Assembly: GCA_027489475.1 (NCBI GenBank)
Contig: JAIXZQ010000301.1
Location: forward strand, 1 to 6,325
Length of the DNA: 6,325 nt
Source: Methylophilus sp.
GTDB lineage: Bacteria > Pseudomonadota > Gammaproteobacteria > Burkholderiales > Methylophilaceae
Reading direction: 5' to 3'
Below are positions 5,671 to 6,325 of the stretch, in pieces; position 1 is the first letter of the stretch, and every line of letters starts with the position of its first letter. The notes beneath the pieces were generated by a model, which was not told the origin of the DNA, ran no database searches, and worked only from the letters and a program-made list of their open reading frames with translations. Made by a program: the position numbers and the translations under genes.

Positions 5671-5697
5671 AAAAGCCGACATCAGGTGTCGGCTTTT
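5671..5697. terminator. Bidirectional terminator between scpB and slyD
   Basis: AAAAGCCGACA (5671-5681) pairs perfectly with TGTCGGCTTTT (5687-5697) around a TCAGG loop. On the plus strand the stem is followed by four Ts within the stem end. On the minus strand six Ts follow (complement of A6 at 5669-5674), so it is stronger for slyD, whose stop is at 5733. It can also close the ybeY-scpA-scpB transcript. Confidence 0.88.
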
Positions 5698-5732
5698 GAT
5701 ATTCTAGGGTCAGTGCTTCAACCAGCTAACCA

Positions 5733-6212
5733 TTAATGATGATGACCACCCGCGCCATGCACATGCTGATGGGCGATTTCTTCTTGGTTGGCTGAACGCA
5801 CACTGGCCACCGTTGCCGTAAACAATAAGCGTTGACCGGCCCATGGATGATTGCCATCCACCACCACTTTGCCATCAGCAATATCGGTGATGGTATACAA
5901 AATGACATCGCCGGTTTCGTCTTCGCCTTCAAACTGCATACCGACTTTGAGATCTTTGGTTGGAAACGCGCTGGCTGGCTCAATTTGCACCAAGCCATCA
6001 TCATATTCACCAAACGCATCCTCAGGGTCTAAGCTCACCTGCACGACATCACCCACATTTTTGCCATGCATGGCTTCTTCAACTTTTGGGAAAATATTGT
6101 CATAGCCACCATGCAGATAAGCCACCGGCTCTTGGCTCTCTTCGAGGATATCACCCTCACTATTTTGGAGTTTATAGGTCATGGTGACCACGGTGTTCAT
6201 TGCAATCTGCAT
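5733..6212 (-). CDS. slyD: FKBP-type peptidyl-prolyl cis-trans isomerase SlyD
   Basis: SlyD is a cytoplasmic proline isomerase with chaperone activity. In enterobacteria it also binds nickel and helps hydrogenase assembly. The 159-residue protein has the split FKBP domain at about 6-72 and 126-145, with LEESQEPVAYLHGGYDNIFPKVEEAMHG and VSLDPEDAFGEYDD in the first half. The insert-in-flap chaperone domain lies between (about 73-125). NHPWAGQRLLFTATVASVR completes the FKBP fold; Trp sits where Leu is most usual in NHPLAG. The tail HQHVHGAGGHHH is a short His-rich metal site, much shorter than the E. coli His/Cys/Asp-rich tail and typical of the shorter SlyD group. The start at 6212 is supported by AGGA 9 bases upstream (minus strand, 6222-6225). 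The inner ATG at 6200 lacks a well-spaced site. It probably forms its own transcription unit ending at 5671-5697. Confidence 0.95.
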   Translation of the reverse strand: MQIAMNTVVTMTYKLQNSEGDILEESQEPVAYLHGGYDNIFPKVEEAMHGKNVGDVVQVSLDPEDAFGEYDDGLVQIEPASAFPTKDLKVGMQFEGEDETGDVILYTITDIADGKVVVDGNHPWAGQRLLFTATVASVRSANQEEIAHQHVHGAGGHHH

Positions 6213-6247
6213 GCGAAAATGTCCTAAATATTCTTAAATAAAGCCGT

Positions 6248-6272
6248 ATTTTAATGGATATTCGCCGGACGG
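6248..6272 (-). promoter_or_regulatory. Candidate slyD promoter
   Basis: On the minus strand TAAAAT (6248-6253, 5 of 6 to TATAAT) would start transcription near 6241, leaving a leader of about 28 bases with the AGGA site. Upstream is ATGACA with roughly 19-bp spacing, a longer spacer than ideal. The segment 6225-6255 is the most AT-rich of the gap. Confidence 0.35.
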
Positions 6273-6325
6273 TGTCATTCTTGTCGGCGATAATGATGGC
6301 CATGCTGCTTGCGCCATTGCCAAGG
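6254..6325 (+). CDS. Probable start of an exported protein, cut by the window end
   Basis: From ATG 6254 the frame runs open to the last base, 24 residues. It begins MDIRRTVSFL and continues SAIMMAMLLAPLPR, a basic N-region followed by a hydrophobic stretch of about 14 residues, as in a Sec signal peptide. The Arg pair is not a full twin-arginine motif. No Shine-Dalgarno is evident, and the family cannot be identified. The opposite strand has an in-phase open frame entering from the edge and stopping at 6275-6277 (ending GHHYRRQE). Because codon-aligned antisense frames mirror hydrophobic with polar residues, one reading is a shadow of the other. I favour the plus strand because a start codon, charged N-region and hydrophobic core occur in the right order. 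Confidence 0.42.
   Translation, partial: MDIRRTVSFLSAIMMAMLLAPLPR

Noticed and set aside
5475..5699. 74-codon open frame after the scpB stop
   Set aside because: It is in a different frame from the ScpB-like sequence and runs through the terminator hairpin, so it is a shadow of the interrupted scpB.

Overview
The window looks like ordinary chromosomal housekeeping DNA from a betaproteobacterium. Protein style, roughly 50% GC, AT-rich gene gaps and the ScpA/ScpB, SlyD and RoxA sequence types fit the Nitrosomonadales, possibly a methylotrophic Methylophilaceae member. That placement is from memory of protein families, not from a search. I see no insertion sequence, integrase, prophage gene, CRISPR array, tRNA or rRNA, and no convincing new multi-gene system.

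Layout. (1) Positions 1-2331, plus strand: the 3' end of a sensor histidine kinase (PhoR-like), a predicted lipoprotein gene of unknown function overlapping it by ATGA, and roxA, the ribosomal protein L16 arginine hydroxylase, 7 bases further on. They are probably one operon. (2) 2332-2850: a promoter-like gap, a tiny Ala/Pro/Glu repeat lipoprotein gene, and a perfect 18-bp hairpin terminator that can act in both directions. (3) 2942-3709, minus strand: triosephosphate isomerase (tpiA), transcribed towards that terminator. (4) 3775-5620, plus strand: ybeY (rRNA maturation endonuclease), scpA, and scpB, with scpA and scpB overlapping by 8 bases. (5) 5671-5697: a second bidirectional terminator sharing its stem core with the first. 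(6) 5733-6212, minus strand: slyD, a peptidyl-prolyl isomerase and metallochaperone. (7) 6254-6325: the probable start of an exported protein, cut by the window edge.

The most striking observation is in scpB. The reading frame is interrupted by an in-frame TAA at 5462-5464, after which clearly ScpB-like sequence continues in the same frame to a natural stop at 5618-5620. This is a single nonsense codon, not a frameshift, inside the second winged-helix domain of a condensin subunit. It is a real pseudogenising mutation, a sequencing error, or a read-through site. Secondary points are a Trp-to-Arg change in the otherwise intact TIM active-site motif, a possible leaderless scpA transcript, and a crowded tpiA/ybeY divergent region with a perfect TATAAT, a perfect AGGAGGT and an 8-codon ORF that overlaps a possible ybeY TTG start.
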